A DNA stretch of 64,000 bases from Furfurilactobacillus milii. GTDB lineage: Bacteria > Bacillota > Bacilli > Lactobacillales > Lactobacillaceae. The notes under the pieces are model-generated. The model worked only from the letters and a program-made list of their open reading frames with translations, was not told the DNA's origin and did no database searches. Position numbers and translations under genes: made by a program. Below are positions 1 to 8,920 of this stretch, in pieces. Each line of letters begins with the position of its first letter. The stretch's first letter is position 1. The stretch is taken from NCBI RefSeq assembly GCF_021654115.1, contig NZ_JAIWJF010000008.1, positions 95,175-159,174 on the forward strand, given 5' to 3'.

Positions 1-1
1 G

Positions 2-229
2 CAAATGAATACCGTAGTTGATAAAGTCGAGTCAAAGGTCCGCGCATTGGGCGAGAACGAAATTTCTAGTCAACTGATTGGTGAGTACGTTATGAACGAG
101 TTGGCTGATGTTGATGAGATTGCATATATTCGATTTGCCAGCGTCTATCGTCAGTTTAAGGACATGAGTGTCTTTTTGGATGAAATGAAAGAAATGGTTG
201 AGCGGGACAAGCGCTCGGATAAACGTTAA
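2..229 (+). CDS. nrdR: Transcriptional repressor NrdR, C-terminal part (5' truncated)
   Basis: The reading frame is open to the left edge, and the 75 residues seen match the C-terminal half of the NrdR ATP-cone domain (VESKVRALGENEISSQLIGE, then a VAYIRFASVYRQFKD-type motif, here IAYIRFASVYRQFKD). NrdR represses ribonucleotide reductase genes by binding NrdR boxes in response to ATP/dATP. The N-terminal zinc ribbon is outside the window. The internal ATG at 5 is not the true start. dnaB begins 29 bp downstream, as in other Firmicutes where nrdR, dnaB and dnaI are neighbours. Confidence 0.93.
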   Translation, partial: QMNTVVDKVESKVRALGENEISSQLIGEYVMNELADVDEIAYIRFASVYRQFKDMSVFLDEMKEMVERDKRSDKR

Positions 230-258
230 TTGCTGAATACAAGAAGGGAGTGTCAGTC

Positions 259-1638
259 ATGAATGTTGCACCAACTTTAACACCGCGGTCAGGATTTGTG
301 GTTACACTGCCACCTCGTGATGAGCAGCATCTGTTGAGTTGGCAAACGTTGTACGCACCGATATTGGGCGTTACTGCGTTTGGCTTATACACAGGGTTGA
401 CTACGTTCGCTAGCCAGCACCCCCAGTTGTCTAATCGTCGTCAACACAGTGAACTGTTGACATGGTTGCGATTGGATTTGGATCATTTTCTGTCTGCCCG
501 TAAGCGATTGGAAGCGGCCGGCTTATTGGATAGTTTTTACCAGCAAGACGCACTAGGGGATGTTTACGCTTATCAACTGCAGTCGCCACTTTCGGCGACT
601 GCGTTTTTTGCTGATGATTTACTCAGTGTCTTGCTTTTACAATCTGTTGGTCAAACACGGTATGATGAACTGTTAGCAAAATTTGAACAGAAAACGGTTA
701 ACGTAAGTCAGATGAAAAATGTATCAGCCAATTTTTTATCTGTATTTCATATGAGTGATGCTCAATTGACTAACCGTCCAGCGCAGTTGTCGATTCAGTC
801 CGATAATCATCGCACCGAGCGTGAGTCTAGCTTGGTTCAGGTTGACTTCAAACTGCTAAGCGATTATTTAAAACGAGAGTACGTTGAGTTGGATTCGGTA
901 ATGAATCAACGTGATTTAATTGCTACCGAAGCGACGATGTATGGGTTAAATGAGCGAAGTTTAGCCAACTTTATTGTTCAGGCGACAAGCGTGACAACAA
1001 ATCAGTTTGATGCTAATCGTTTCAAACAAGTCGTTGCTGCTCAATTTCAAGCGACTCAGGCTGTGGACAATCCTGTGAATGCAAGCGATGGTGACTCCCA
1101 GAATGTCCAAACACAACCGGTGGCAACAACCGGTGATAATCAGGATCAGGCACAAGTTAAGGCATTGGTGGCGGCCGTTAAGGCATACGCGCCAGCTGAT
1201 TTTTTGGCCAGTTTAAAGACTGAAAAGAATCAGTATGTTAGTGATGGTGAACAACGCGTTTTGGCTAAATTCATGGATCGACATTTGTTTGCTCCCGCCG
1301 TTGTGAACATGCTAATTTACTACCTCATTAGTGATCGCGATAAAAACGTTCTTTACCTTAACGACGTAGATCGAGTCGCTAATGATTGGGCCAAAGCAAA
1401 GGTGCAGACGCCAGAGCAAGCAATTGACCACATGCGAAACTACAAGGAAGAACAGGAATCGCAGCGGATTCAACGTCAAAATGGCCGAGCACCCAAGGCA
1501 CGAGAACAACTGACGGACTGGAACGCGCAGTCACAGACACCAACGTCAGAAGTGGCTGCTTCTGAAGATGACGCTAATGAAATTCAAAAATTACGGCAAC
1601 GTTTAAATCAGGCTAAAAAGAATCAGGAGGATCAATAA
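259..1638 (+). CDS. dnaB: Replication initiation and membrane attachment protein DnaB
   Basis: Firmicute DnaB works with DnaD and DnaI to load the replicative helicase at oriC and at restarted forks. The protein (about 459 aa) has the family's size, a conserved N-terminal winged-helix region (SWQTLYAPILGVTAFGLYTGL) and a charged, Gln-rich C-terminal tail. The ATG at 259 is preferred over the GTG at 250 because the Shine-Dalgarno AAGGGAG (244-250) would overlap the GTG but sits 8 bases before the ATG. dnaI follows after 2 bases, so the two are co-transcribed and probably translationally coupled. Confidence 0.9.
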   Translation: MNVAPTLTPRSGFVVTLPPRDEQHLLSWQTLYAPILGVTAFGLYTGLTTFASQHPQLSNRRQHSELLTWLRLDLDHFLSARKRLEAAGLLDSFYQQDALGDVYAYQLQSPLSATAFFADDLLSVLLLQSVGQTRYDELLAKFEQKTVNVSQMKNVSANFLSVFHMSDAQLTNRPAQLSIQSDNHRTERESSLVQVDFKLLSDYLKREYVELDSVMNQRDLIATEATMYGLNERSLANFIVQATSVTTNQFDANRFKQVVAAQFQATQAVDNPVNASDGDSQNVQTQPVATTGDNQDQAQVKALVAAVKAYAPADFLASLKTEKNQYVSDGEQRVLAKFMDRHLFAPAVVNMLIYYLISDRDKNVLYLNDVDRVANDWAKAKVQTPEQAIDHMRNYKEEQESQRIQRQNGRAPKAREQLTDWNAQSQTPTSEVAASEDDANEIQKLRQRLNQAKKNQEDQ

Positions 1639-1640
1639 TC

Positions 1641-2576
1641 ATGCAGGACTTAGGAAAATCAATGCGCGATTTACTTAATCGCCAGAATCTGAACTCTGAT
1701 TACCAACGGCTGATTGCAAATGCGATTAATGATCCCGATGTACAAGCGTTCATTAAGGCACATCAAGATGAGTTGGCAGAGGATGTGTTGGAGCGTAATG
1801 GATCCAAATTGTACGAATATGTGAGCCAGCGTGATAAATTACGTGCCGGTCACCAAGTTTTTGCACCTGGCTACGAACCGAAATTAGTGGTCAGTGACCA
1901 TTATGTGGAAGTGACCTACGAACCAACGGAAGACACGTTACTTGCACAAAAACGATCAATGCTTAAGAAGCGCGTTCACGCAGTTTCCATGCCGAAAATG
2001 ATTGAACAAGCGTCGTTTGGTGATTATAACGTGGATGGTGAAGAGGAGCAGCGTGCAAAAGCCTTGCGGCAAGCGATGCAATTTGTAGCTGACTATTCAC
2101 AAAGGCCACATGAATTCCATCAAGGCCTGTACTTCTACGGGAATTTTGGAGTCGGTAAAACATTTTTGCTTGGCGCTATTGCCAATGAACTCGCTACATT
2201 GGGATATCAGTCAACGTTAGTTCACTTTCCCAGTTTTGCTGTGGAAATGAAAAATTCGATTGGTAAAAATAATGTTGCCGAAAAGGTTGATGCTATTAAA
2301 CAGGCGCCAATCTTGATGATTGATGATATTGGCGCGGATTCGATGAGCTCATGGGTTCGCGACGAAGTGTTAGGCGTCGTTTTAGAGTATCGAATGCAAG
2401 AGGAATTGCCCACTTTCTTCAGTTCAAACTTTTCTATGCAACAGTTGTCAGATCAGCATCTCTCAATTAATCAGCGTGGCGAAAAAGAAGAAGTTAAGGC
2501 TGCGCGGTTAATGCAGCGCATTCGTTTCCTAAGCCACGAAGTTGTGATTCAGGGACCAAATCGTCGGCCACAATAA
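1641..2576 (+). CDS. dnaI: Primosomal protein DnaI (helicase loader, AAA+ ATPase)
   Basis: DnaI loads the hexameric replicative helicase onto DNA with DnaB and DnaD. The 311-aa length is normal. An N-terminal helicase-binding domain (about 1-130) is followed by an AAA+ domain with Walker A GNFGVGKTF near residue 167 and Walker B ILMIDDIGAD near 224. A Shine-Dalgarno AGGAGG lies 10 bases before the ATG. The stop codon of dnaB is 2 bases upstream and a strong hairpin follows the gene, so dnaB-dnaI (perhaps with nrdR) form one unit. Confidence 0.92.
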   Translation: MQDLGKSMRDLLNRQNLNSDYQRLIANAINDPDVQAFIKAHQDELAEDVLERNGSKLYEYVSQRDKLRAGHQVFAPGYEPKLVVSDHYVEVTYEPTEDTLLAQKRSMLKKRVHAVSMPKMIEQASFGDYNVDGEEEQRAKALRQAMQFVADYSQRPHEFHQGLYFYGNFGVGKTFLLGAIANELATLGYQSTLVHFPSFAVEMKNSIGKNNVAEKVDAIKQAPILMIDDIGADSMSSWVRDEVLGVVLEYRMQEELPTFFSSNFSMQQLSDQHLSINQRGEKEEVKAARLMQRIRFLSHEVVIQGPNRRPQ

Positions 2577-2629
2577 AATATTTATGGGTAGCTGTGACAG
2601 AAGTCCGACTTGAAAACGGGCATTAACAT

Positions 2630-2674
2630 AAAACTGACCTATTCCTGAACTTTGGGAATAGGTCAGTTTTGAGC
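2630..2674 (+). terminator. Terminator hairpin after dnaI
   Basis: A perfect 16-bp inverted repeat (2630-2645 with 2655-2670) has a 9-nt loop and its right arm ends in TTTT. It ends the nrdR-dnaB-dnaI transcript. Because the arm also starts with AAAA it could work in both directions. Confidence 0.75.
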
Positions 2675-2876
2675 TAAGCGGAATTCTCAGGACTTTGGAG
2701 CGCAATATGGCTCACATTATTCGTTTCAAATAAACTTATGCCACAGCTTTTTTTGTTTGCAACAGTCATAAATAACGGTTAAAAGAGGTTCACTTTAGGA
2801 ATTTGCCGCGATTTCAAGTCAAAATTATAAGAAAGTTCAGCTTTTAATGGAATTCATGACATGTTTTGCAGATAAA

Positions 2877-2934
2877 GTTCGACTTTAAATGAAATATGTT
2901 CGTGTTTTACATTTAATAATAAAAATGATACGAT
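2877..2934 (+). promoter_or_regulatory. Putative promoter with two PurBox-like GTTCG motifs
   Basis: Two same-strand GTTCG motifs in A/T-rich settings start at 2877 and 2898, exactly 21 bp (two helical turns) apart. They resemble the GTTCG core of Gram-positive PurR boxes. The second touches a possible -35 TTTACA (2906-2911), followed 17 bp later by TACGAT (2929-2934). Position ahead of a purine permease supports purine control, but this is inference from a short motif. The rest of the 2577-3024 gap shows only the dnaI terminator and no riboswitch that I can recognise. Confidence 0.35.
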
Positions 2935-3024
2935 ATTACTCGTTCTTCAATGAATCATATCCGAACAATCACTAACGGCCGTTACGTGAATTTTAGGAAT
3001 AATTATCTAAGGGAGCTTGTACTC

Positions 3025-4341
3025 GTGATTGAAAAATTGAATCATTATTTTATGTTGGATGAATTGCACACGACTGTTCCTCGAGAAATGCTGGCAGGAT
3101 TCACAACTTTTATTTCAATGGCATACATCATGTTTGTGAACCCGAGCGTTTTAGGAGCCGCGGGTGTGGATAAAGGGGCCGTGTTTACGGCAACGGCATT
3201 GGCTAGTGCCATCGGCTGTATTCTGATGGGAGTTCTAGCACGTTATCCAATTGCGACCGCTCCGGCACTAGGCATTAATGCATTTTTTGCTTACTCGGTT
3301 GTTATCGGAATGAAAGTTCCGTGGCAGACGGCAATGGCTGGAGTGTTTGTAGCTTCGCTGATTTTCTTGGTAATTACAATCTTTAAGCTTCGTGAAATGA
3401 TTATTAATGCGATTCCATCGGATCTAAAGTATGCGATTTCGAGTGGTATTGGTTTGTTTATTGCTTTTATTGGGCTACACGATGGTGGCTTGATTGCCGC
3501 CAACAAATCAACTGTGGTGGGCTTAGGCTCATTTTCAACAGCGACAACTTGGCTAACGATTTTTGGTCTTATCCTAACGTCGATTTTAATGGTCATGCGC
3601 GTCCCTGGTGGTATTTTTATCGGGATGGCGGCCACTGCAATTGTTGGACTCGTAACGAAACTGATTCCGATGCCACATCAGTTGGTTGCTGGTGCGCCGA
3701 GTTTAGCACCAACATTTGGTGTTGGCATTAAGCACATTGGTGATATTAATTCCGTTCAAATGTGGGTGGTTGTATTGACGTTCCTGTTAGTAACCTTCTT
3801 TGATACGGCGGGGACGTTGGTGGGACTTGCCCAGCAGGCGGGCTTTATGAAAAACAACGAAATGCCACGAGTTGGTAAAGCGTTGATGTCTGATTCTACA
3901 GCGATGCTGGCAGGCTCTGTGTTAGGTACATCACCGGTTGGTGCTTACGTTGAATCATCAGCCGGGATTGCTGTTGGTGGACGAAGTGGTCTAACTGCCA
4001 TCACAACTGGTATTTTGTTTGTCCTTGGGATGTTCTTTTCGCCACTTTTGACGGTTGTGACTAGTCAGGTGACAGCACCGGCGCTCATTATCGTCGGTGT
4101 ACTGATGGCGCAGTCATTGGCGCGGATCAATTGGACAAAGATGGAAATTGCGATTCCTTCGTTTTTAATTGTCTTGGGCATGCCGTTGACGTACAGTATT
4201 TCAGACGGATTAGCGCTGGGTGTCATCACTTATCCAATTACAATGATTGCTGCCAAACGTGGTCGTGAAGTTCATCCGTTAATGTACGTTTTGTTCTTTG
4301 TCTTCATCGGCTTCATGTGGATTCTAAACGTCAATCATTAA
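3025..4341 (+). CDS. NCS2-family purine (adenine/guanine/hypoxanthine) permease, AzgA/PbuG type
   Basis: This polytopic protein (438 aa, about 12 or more membrane segments) matches the AzgA/PbuG branch of nucleobase permeases. It has the N-terminal signature REMLAGFTTFISMAYIMFVN, the core motif ATAPALGINAFFAYSVV and the ESSAGIAVGGRSGLTA segment. It imports purine bases by proton symport. A longer frame begins at ATG 2950, but GTG 3025 has a good Shine-Dalgarno (AAGGGAGC, 3009-3016) 8 bases upstream and gives the usual N terminus (IEKLNHYFMLDE). Which purine it carries cannot be read from sequence. Confidence 0.88.
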   Translation: MIEKLNHYFMLDELHTTVPREMLAGFTTFISMAYIMFVNPSVLGAAGVDKGAVFTATALASAIGCILMGVLARYPIATAPALGINAFFAYSVVIGMKVPWQTAMAGVFVASLIFLVITIFKLREMIINAIPSDLKYAISSGIGLFIAFIGLHDGGLIAANKSTVVGLGSFSTATTWLTIFGLILTSILMVMRVPGGIFIGMAATAIVGLVTKLIPMPHQLVAGAPSLAPTFGVGIKHIGDINSVQMWVVVLTFLLVTFFDTAGTLVGLAQQAGFMKNNEMPRVGKALMSDSTAMLAGSVLGTSPVGAYVESSAGIAVGGRSGLTAITTGILFVLGMFFSPLLTVVTSQVTAPALIIVGVLMAQSLARINWTKMEIAIPSFLIVLGMPLTYSISDGLALGVITYPITMIAAKRGREVHPLMYVLFFVFIGFMWILNVNH

Positions 4342-4383
4342 TTCTTATTGTTGATTTTTGTCAGTCATTTTATCGTCTAGTGA

Positions 4384-4411
4384 TTGACAAGCGATTATTT
4401 TGTGGTTTAAT
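4384..4411 (+). promoter_or_regulatory. Promoter of the thrS leader
   Basis: TTGACA (4384-4389) is followed after 16 bp by TTTAAT (4406-4411), which is preceded by TGG (4403-4405), making an extended -10. It lies just ahead of the T-box leader. Confidence 0.65.
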
Positions 4412-4439
4412 AAGTTTTGTAAACCAATCAGATATGATG

Positions 4440-4660
4440 TCAGTTAACAAACCTCTTAGAGAGCATTCGGTGGTGAAAGGGTGCAGGTGTTAAGTGGTGT
4501 TACCCCTGATTCAAGCGTCCGGTGATCAAGCTGGACCGATTGACCGCGTTATTGGTCACTAGAGGCAGTTATTGAGCGCGATATGCTCTAACTGTGAATT
4601 TTGGGTGGAACAACGTTAATGACGTCCCTGACCGCGATTGCGGTTAGGGACGTTTTTTTG
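4440..4660 (+). promoter_or_regulatory. T-box leader of thrS
   Basis: The leader holds a T-box-like sequence TGGGTGGAACAACG (4602-4615; consensus AGGGTGGNACCGCG) just ahead of a terminator hairpin (4622-4635 paired with 4641-4654, one G-T pair, then seven T). Upstream is a long structured stretch that would form stem I. ACC triplets (a Thr codon) at 4535-4537 and 4543-4545 are specifier candidates, but I could not fold stem I to choose. Uncharged tRNA-Thr is expected to favour the antiterminator and allow thrS expression. Confidence 0.88.
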
Positions 4661-4716
4661 TTTCATGTCATAAACAAGCAGAACTGCAAGGTGTAATTTC
4701 AAGGAGGAAAAGCAGA

Positions 4717-6666
4717 ATGGCAGATATTAAGATTACGTTTCCAGACGGCGCTGTTAAGCCGTTTGCCAATGGCTCAACGACGGCAGATGTTGCTAAGTCA
4801 ATCAGCATTAGCCTTGCTAAAAAGGCTGTAGCCGGAAAGTTTAACGGCGAGTTAGTTGATTACGAGGCACCGTTAACAGAAGATGGCAAGATCGAAATTG
4901 TCACGAAAGATACACCAGAAGGTTTGACTGTACTTCGCCATACTGCATCTCAAGTATTAGCTAACGCACTTCACCAGCTTTATCCAGAAATGCATTTTGG
5001 TCAGGGTGAGGCCAGTGATGACGGTTTTTCGTTTGATACGGACAATGCCGATCACCAAGTTAGTTCTGATGACTTGCCAGCCATTGAAGCCAAAATGAAG
5101 GAAATTGTGAAGGCCAACTTGCCAATTTCCCGTGAAGTATTGGCTGAGGCTGACGCGCTTAAATTGGTTGATGGGGACCCTTACCAAACACAATTAGTTA
5201 AACAAGCGGCCGCCGCCAATGATGGTCAGGTTGCTGTTTACCGTCAGGGTGATTTCGTTGATTTAAGCGATGGTGTTCAAATGCCATCAACTGGTGATGT
5301 CAAGATCTTTAAGCTGCTGTCTGTTGCCGGCGCGTACTGGGAAGGTAAGTCATCTAACCCAATGTTGCAACGGGTTTACGGAACGGCCTTCTTCAATCAA
5401 AAAGACATGGACGCCGATGATGTTCGCCGTAAGGAAGCTCGTGAACGCGATCACCGTGTGATTGGTAACGACTTGGATTTGTTCTTTGTTGATCCTAAAG
5501 TCGGTGCCGGTCTGCCATACTGGATGCCAAATGGTGCAACGATTCGTCGTACCATTGAACGTTACATTATTGACAAGGAAATTCAGCATGGCTATGAACA
5601 TGTTTACACGCCAGTTCTCATGAACTTGGATGCTTATAAGACATCTGGTCACTGGGAACACTATCGTGAGGACATGTTCCCACCAATGGACATGGGTGAT
5701 GGTGAAATGTTGGAACTGCGTCCAATGAACTGCCCAAGCCATATTCAAATTTACAAACATCACATTCGTTCTTATCGTGAATTACCATTGCGGATTGCTG
5801 AATTAGGCATGATGCACCGTTATGAAAAGTCCGGTGCGTTATCTGGTTTGCAACGTGTCCGTGAAATGACATTGAACGATGGTCACACATTCGTTGCTCC
5901 TGATCAAATTCAGGATGAATTCAAACGTATTTTGAACTTAATGGTTGAAGTATATGCAGACTTTGACATTAAGGATTACTCATTCCGTTTGAGCTACCGT
6001 GACCCTAAGAACACCGAAAAGTACTTTGCTAACGACGAAATGTGGGAAAAGGCTCAGAAAATGTTGAAGGGTGCCATGGATGATCTTGGCCTTGACTACG
6101 TTGAAGCTGAAGGCGAAGCAGCCTTCTATGGTCCTAAGTTGGATGTACAAACTAAGACGGCCTTGGGCAATGAAGAGACATTGTCTACCATTCAGTTAGA
6201 CTTCATGTTGCCTGATCGTTTTGACCTTCATTATGTCGGTGCTGATGGTGAAGAACATCAACCTGTTATGATTCACCGCGGATTAGTTTCAACGATGGAA
6301 CGTTTCACCGCCTACTTAACAGAAATGTACAAGGGTGCTTTCCCAACTTGGTTAGCACCTCATCAGGTTTCTATCATTCCAGTTAGTGAAGAACATCAAG
6401 GCGATTACGCTGAAAAGCTACGTAAACAATTAGCAGCTGCCGGTGTACGCGTAACGGTCGATGATCGTAATGAAAAGATGAACTTTAAGATTCGTGATGC
6501 CCAAACGCATAAGATTCCTTACACGTTAGTTGTTGGTGACAAGGAAAAGCAAGACGACACGGTTTCTGTTCGTCGTTACGGTCATGATGAATCTACAAGT
6601 GAAGCAAGTAAGGACTTCCTGAGTGATGTTCTGAACGATATCGCTTCGTATTCTCGTGAAAATTAA
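4717..6666 (+). CDS. thrS: Threonine--tRNA ligase
   Basis: ThrRS charges tRNA-Thr in the cytoplasm. The 649-aa protein has the full class II layout: TGS domain (1-63), editing domain with HHLxxA-like zinc/editing region (about 70-230), catalytic core with the motif 2 region [20 protein letters not shown] and motif 3 [11 protein letters not shown], and a C-terminal anticodon-binding domain ([12 protein letters not shown] onward). A Shine-Dalgarno AAGGAGG lies 10 bases upstream. Expression is controlled by the T-box leader directly upstream; a terminator follows 16 bases after the stop. Confidence 0.98.
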   Translation: MADIKITFPDGAVKPFANGSTTADVAKSISISLAKKAVAGKFNGELVDYEAPLTEDGKIEIVTKDTPEGLTVLRHTASQVLANALHQLYPEMHFGQGEASDDGFSFDTDNADHQVSSDDLPAIEAKMKEIVKANLPISREVLAEADALKLVDGDPYQTQLVKQAAAANDGQVAVYRQGDFVDLSDGVQMPSTGDVKIFKLLSVAGAYWEGKSSNPMLQRVYGTAFFNQKDMDADDVRRKEARERDHRVIGNDLDLFFVDPKVGAGLPYWMPNGATIRRTIERYIIDKEIQHGYEHVYTPVLMNLDAYKTSGHWEHYREDMFPPMDMGDGEMLELRPMNCPSHIQIYKHHIRSYRELPLRIAELGMMHRYEKSGALSGLQRVREMTLNDGHTFVAPDQIQDEFKRILNLMVEVYADFDIKDYSFRLSYRDPKNTEKYFANDEMWEKAQKMLKGAMDDLGLDYVEAEGEAAFYGPKLDVQTKTALGNEETLSTIQLDFMLPDRFDLHYVGADGEEHQPVMIHRGLVSTMERFTAYLTEMYKGAFPTWLAPHQVSIIPVSEEHQGDYAEKLRKQLAAAGVRVTVDDRNEKMNFKIRDAQTHKIPYTLVVGDKEKQDDTVSVRRYGHDESTSEASKDFLSDVLNDIASYSREN

Positions 6667-6681
6667 TTGCAGTTAAGTTTC

Positions 6682-6720
6682 AATAAGTGTCGCCATGTTA
6701 ATCTGGCGGCACTTATTTTT
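6682..6720 (+). terminator. Terminator of thrS
   Basis: A 14-bp stem (6682-6695 with 6704-6717, one G-T pair) and an 8-nt loop are followed by a run of T to 6720. Confidence 0.85.
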
Positions 6721-6784
6721 GTGATTTGAACATTTTATATTGTTTTACTTATTATTTTGTAATATTCTAATACTATTCTAATGT

Positions 6785-6825
6785 TTCGCTAAACGAATTG
6801 CATGCAAGACAGTCTGTTTAGCGAA
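6785..6825. repeat. Inverted repeat upstream of the ABC exporter
   Basis: A perfect 10-bp inverted repeat (TTCGCTAAAC 6785-6794, GTTTAGCGAA 6816-6825) is separated by 21 bases. It is not followed by a T-run, so it is more likely an operator or a leader RNA hairpin than a terminator. It lies in the 357-bp gap between thrS and the exporter gene; nothing else is recognisable in that gap beyond the thrS terminator. Confidence 0.5.
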
Positions 6826-7023
6826 GATACACATGTTAAGGAAGCGAAAGCCTAAATGTAAGTTTCTCCTTTAATAAATGGACAAAATTCGGCTGTGTGA
6901 TGATGAATGGCCACAGAAACGAATGAATCTATAATTTAATTTTTTTGACCATTTGACGCAGCTAAATTTCGCCATTTAATCTCTGAATGAATTCACAGAT
7001 GATTTTTATAGGGAGGAATTGAA

Positions 7024-8673
7024 ATGTGGCAAGTATTGGTTAAACCTCAAAAAAAGTTATTTAGTCTCTTTTTCTTAGTGACGATAATACATGCGATTGT
7101 GACAACGGCTTACACGTTAATTATTGCTTTTTTAACGGCTTATATGACGCGTAAAATCAATATGTCCTTTGGTCAGGTTGTGACGATCACTTTATTATGT
7201 ACGGCGTTTATTGCATTAGTAAACGTAATTGGTGGTTATCTTAAGGGTAAGGTTACCAATGGTGCAATGTGTCATTTAAGACGGCAGATATTTGAACGAT
7301 TGATGTTAACGGTGGATTTTGGTGATCGGCGCAAGGTTGGCGAAAAAGTGGCTCTACTGACGAGTAAGCTAGACGTCGTTGAGCAGAGCTACGTCAATAA
7401 TTTTCTGCTTGGTTTATCGTTAGTCATGCAGTTTGTTTTGGGCATATTGCTCGGCGTGATAGTGGATGTGCGGTTGACATTGATTGTCATTAGTCTCGAT
7501 GTTCCGGCAATATTATTACCACTTATAACACAGCGACAATTAAAATGCGCTAAACTGCCGGTGCTAAACAACCTAGATCGTTATACCAGTGCGATTACAA
7601 ACTGGTTTTCAGGTTTAACAACAATTAAGAATTTTGGCCGTGAGCACACCTTTATCAACATGCACGCGTCCATATCAACGGATGTAAAGGTTAGCGAGAA
7701 TCACGATATTTTAGTTCGCAAGATTGTCAGCGGTATTTCACAGTTTTGTGGAGATTTAGTTTACTTTGGTACTTGGGTCGTTGGTGGTTACTTTATTTTG
7801 GATCACAGTCTAACGCTAGCGGCGTTTATGACTTTTACGCAGTTATCGGTTCAAATTTCATTTCCATTGGAAACGGCGGCAGATGTTTTTTCTGATTTTT
7901 TTGGTGGTCAACGGGCTTATCAACAACTACGTTTGGTTATTGAAGCGGTACCCCAAAATAATGAAAGACTTGCTCAGTTGTCAGCGCTGGACGACGTGTT
8001 CATTGCTTATGTTCACGCTACGATTGGCGGGGCAGATAAAGGTACAAGGCCACTACTGAAAGACGTTAACTTACAGATCAATCAATCAGATAAGGTCATC
8101 ATTATTGGTGATAGTGGATCCGGGAAATCTACGTTAATTAACGCTCTGTTTGGCTACCGACCATTGTTGGCTGGCTCGATTTTTGTTGATGGCCGCCCGC
8201 CAATCGTTGGTCGGTCCGCGGATATTGCTAAGATGATTGGTTATCAGAACCAGCAAACGTTCATTTTTGATGGTACAGTTAGGGATAATTTAACGATGTT
8301 TAGTGATCAATACACTGATCAAGAGCTTATCGATGCGTTAAACAGGGCTGAGCTGCAAACGGCTGATGGACACGCTCACACTAATGCTTGGTTGAGTCTG
8401 GTTCTTCATACCCAAGGTGGACCGTTGTCCGGCGGTGAAAGACAACGTATCGGTTTAGCTCGCAATTTATTAACGCACAAACGGTTTATGATTTTTGACG
8501 AATTGTCTAGTGGGCTAGATCATAAAACAGCTGAAGCAATCGAGAAGCGTCTATTCAGGTTGAACATTGGTTTTATTTACATTACGCATAGTTATAACAG
8601 GTCATTATTGAAAGCAGCCGATAAAGTTTTCAAAGTGCACGACAAACGTGTTACGGCGGTATCACTAGACTAA
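7024..8673 (+). CDS. ABC exporter, fused permease and ATP-binding half-transporter
   Basis: The 549-aa protein has a type IV exporter membrane domain (about six segments in residues 15-285) followed by an ATPase domain with Walker A GDSGSGKST (about 362-370), signature LSGGERQR (about 467) and Walker B FMIFDELSS (about 487). It should act as a homodimer. The gene stands alone, with a strong Shine-Dalgarno GGGAGG before the ATG. No substrate gene, bacteriocin or partner half is adjacent, so substrate is unknown; lipid or drug export is typical of the family. A 10-bp inverted repeat 200 bp upstream may regulate it. Confidence 0.85.
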   Translation: MWQVLVKPQKKLFSLFFLVTIIHAIVTTAYTLIIAFLTAYMTRKINMSFGQVVTITLLCTAFIALVNVIGGYLKGKVTNGAMCHLRRQIFERLMLTVDFGDRRKVGEKVALLTSKLDVVEQSYVNNFLLGLSLVMQFVLGILLGVIVDVRLTLIVISLDVPAILLPLITQRQLKCAKLPVLNNLDRYTSAITNWFSGLTTIKNFGREHTFINMHASISTDVKVSENHDILVRKIVSGISQFCGDLVYFGTWVVGGYFILDHSLTLAAFMTFTQLSVQISFPLETAADVFSDFFGGQRAYQQLRLVIEAVPQNNERLAQLSALDDVFIAYVHATIGGADKGTRPLLKDVNLQINQSDKVIIIGDSGSGKSTLINALFGYRPLLAGSIFVDGRPPIVGRSADIAKMIGYQNQQTFIFDGTVRDNLTMFSDQYTDQELIDALNRAELQTADGHAHTNAWLSLVLHTQGGPLSGGERQRIGLARNLLTHKRFMIFDELSSGLDHKTAEAIEKRLFRLNIGFIYITHSYNRSLLKAADKVFKVHDKRVTAVSLD

Positions 8674-8734
8674 TTTACTTGACCGATCGATTGAAGTTGT
8701 TTATGATTTACTCGGCATGATGAACCTTTAATGT

Positions 8735-8856
8735 AGTCCTGTGAGGCTAACAAGGGAACGGCTGTTGTGACGTTTAGAATAGCGCAATTTGTGCAATTCT
8801 AGTACATCTTCACACGTAAACCAGACCACTTGCCTTCCGGGTGAGTGGTCTTTTTT
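8735..8856 (+). promoter_or_regulatory. PyrR-dependent attenuator upstream of the uracil permease
   Basis: The segment at 8735-8748 (AGTCCTGTGAGGCT) matches the PyrR binding-loop consensus ARUCCNGNGAGGYU at every position. About 75 bases later a terminator (GACCACT 8824-8830 with AGTGGTC 8844-8850, then six T) closes the leader. In known pyr leaders, UMP-bound PyrR stabilises the anti-antiterminator and stops transcription when pyrimidines are plentiful. The location before a uracil permease agrees. Confidence 0.88.
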
Positions 8857-8920
8857 ATTTGGATGATCAAACGTTTAGGCCGGGACGGGTTCGCGTGAAG
8901 TGAGGAAGGGAGCGTTTTAA

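Noticed and set aside
250..258. GTG 250 as the start of dnaB
   Set aside because: It overlaps the ribosome binding site; ATG 259 has normal spacing.
2577..3024. Purine riboswitch before the purine permease
   Set aside because: The conserved TATA and loop motifs of purine riboswitches are not present.
4342..4440. Terminator after the purine permease gene
   Set aside because: No hairpin with T-run could be found; transcription may run into the thrS leader.
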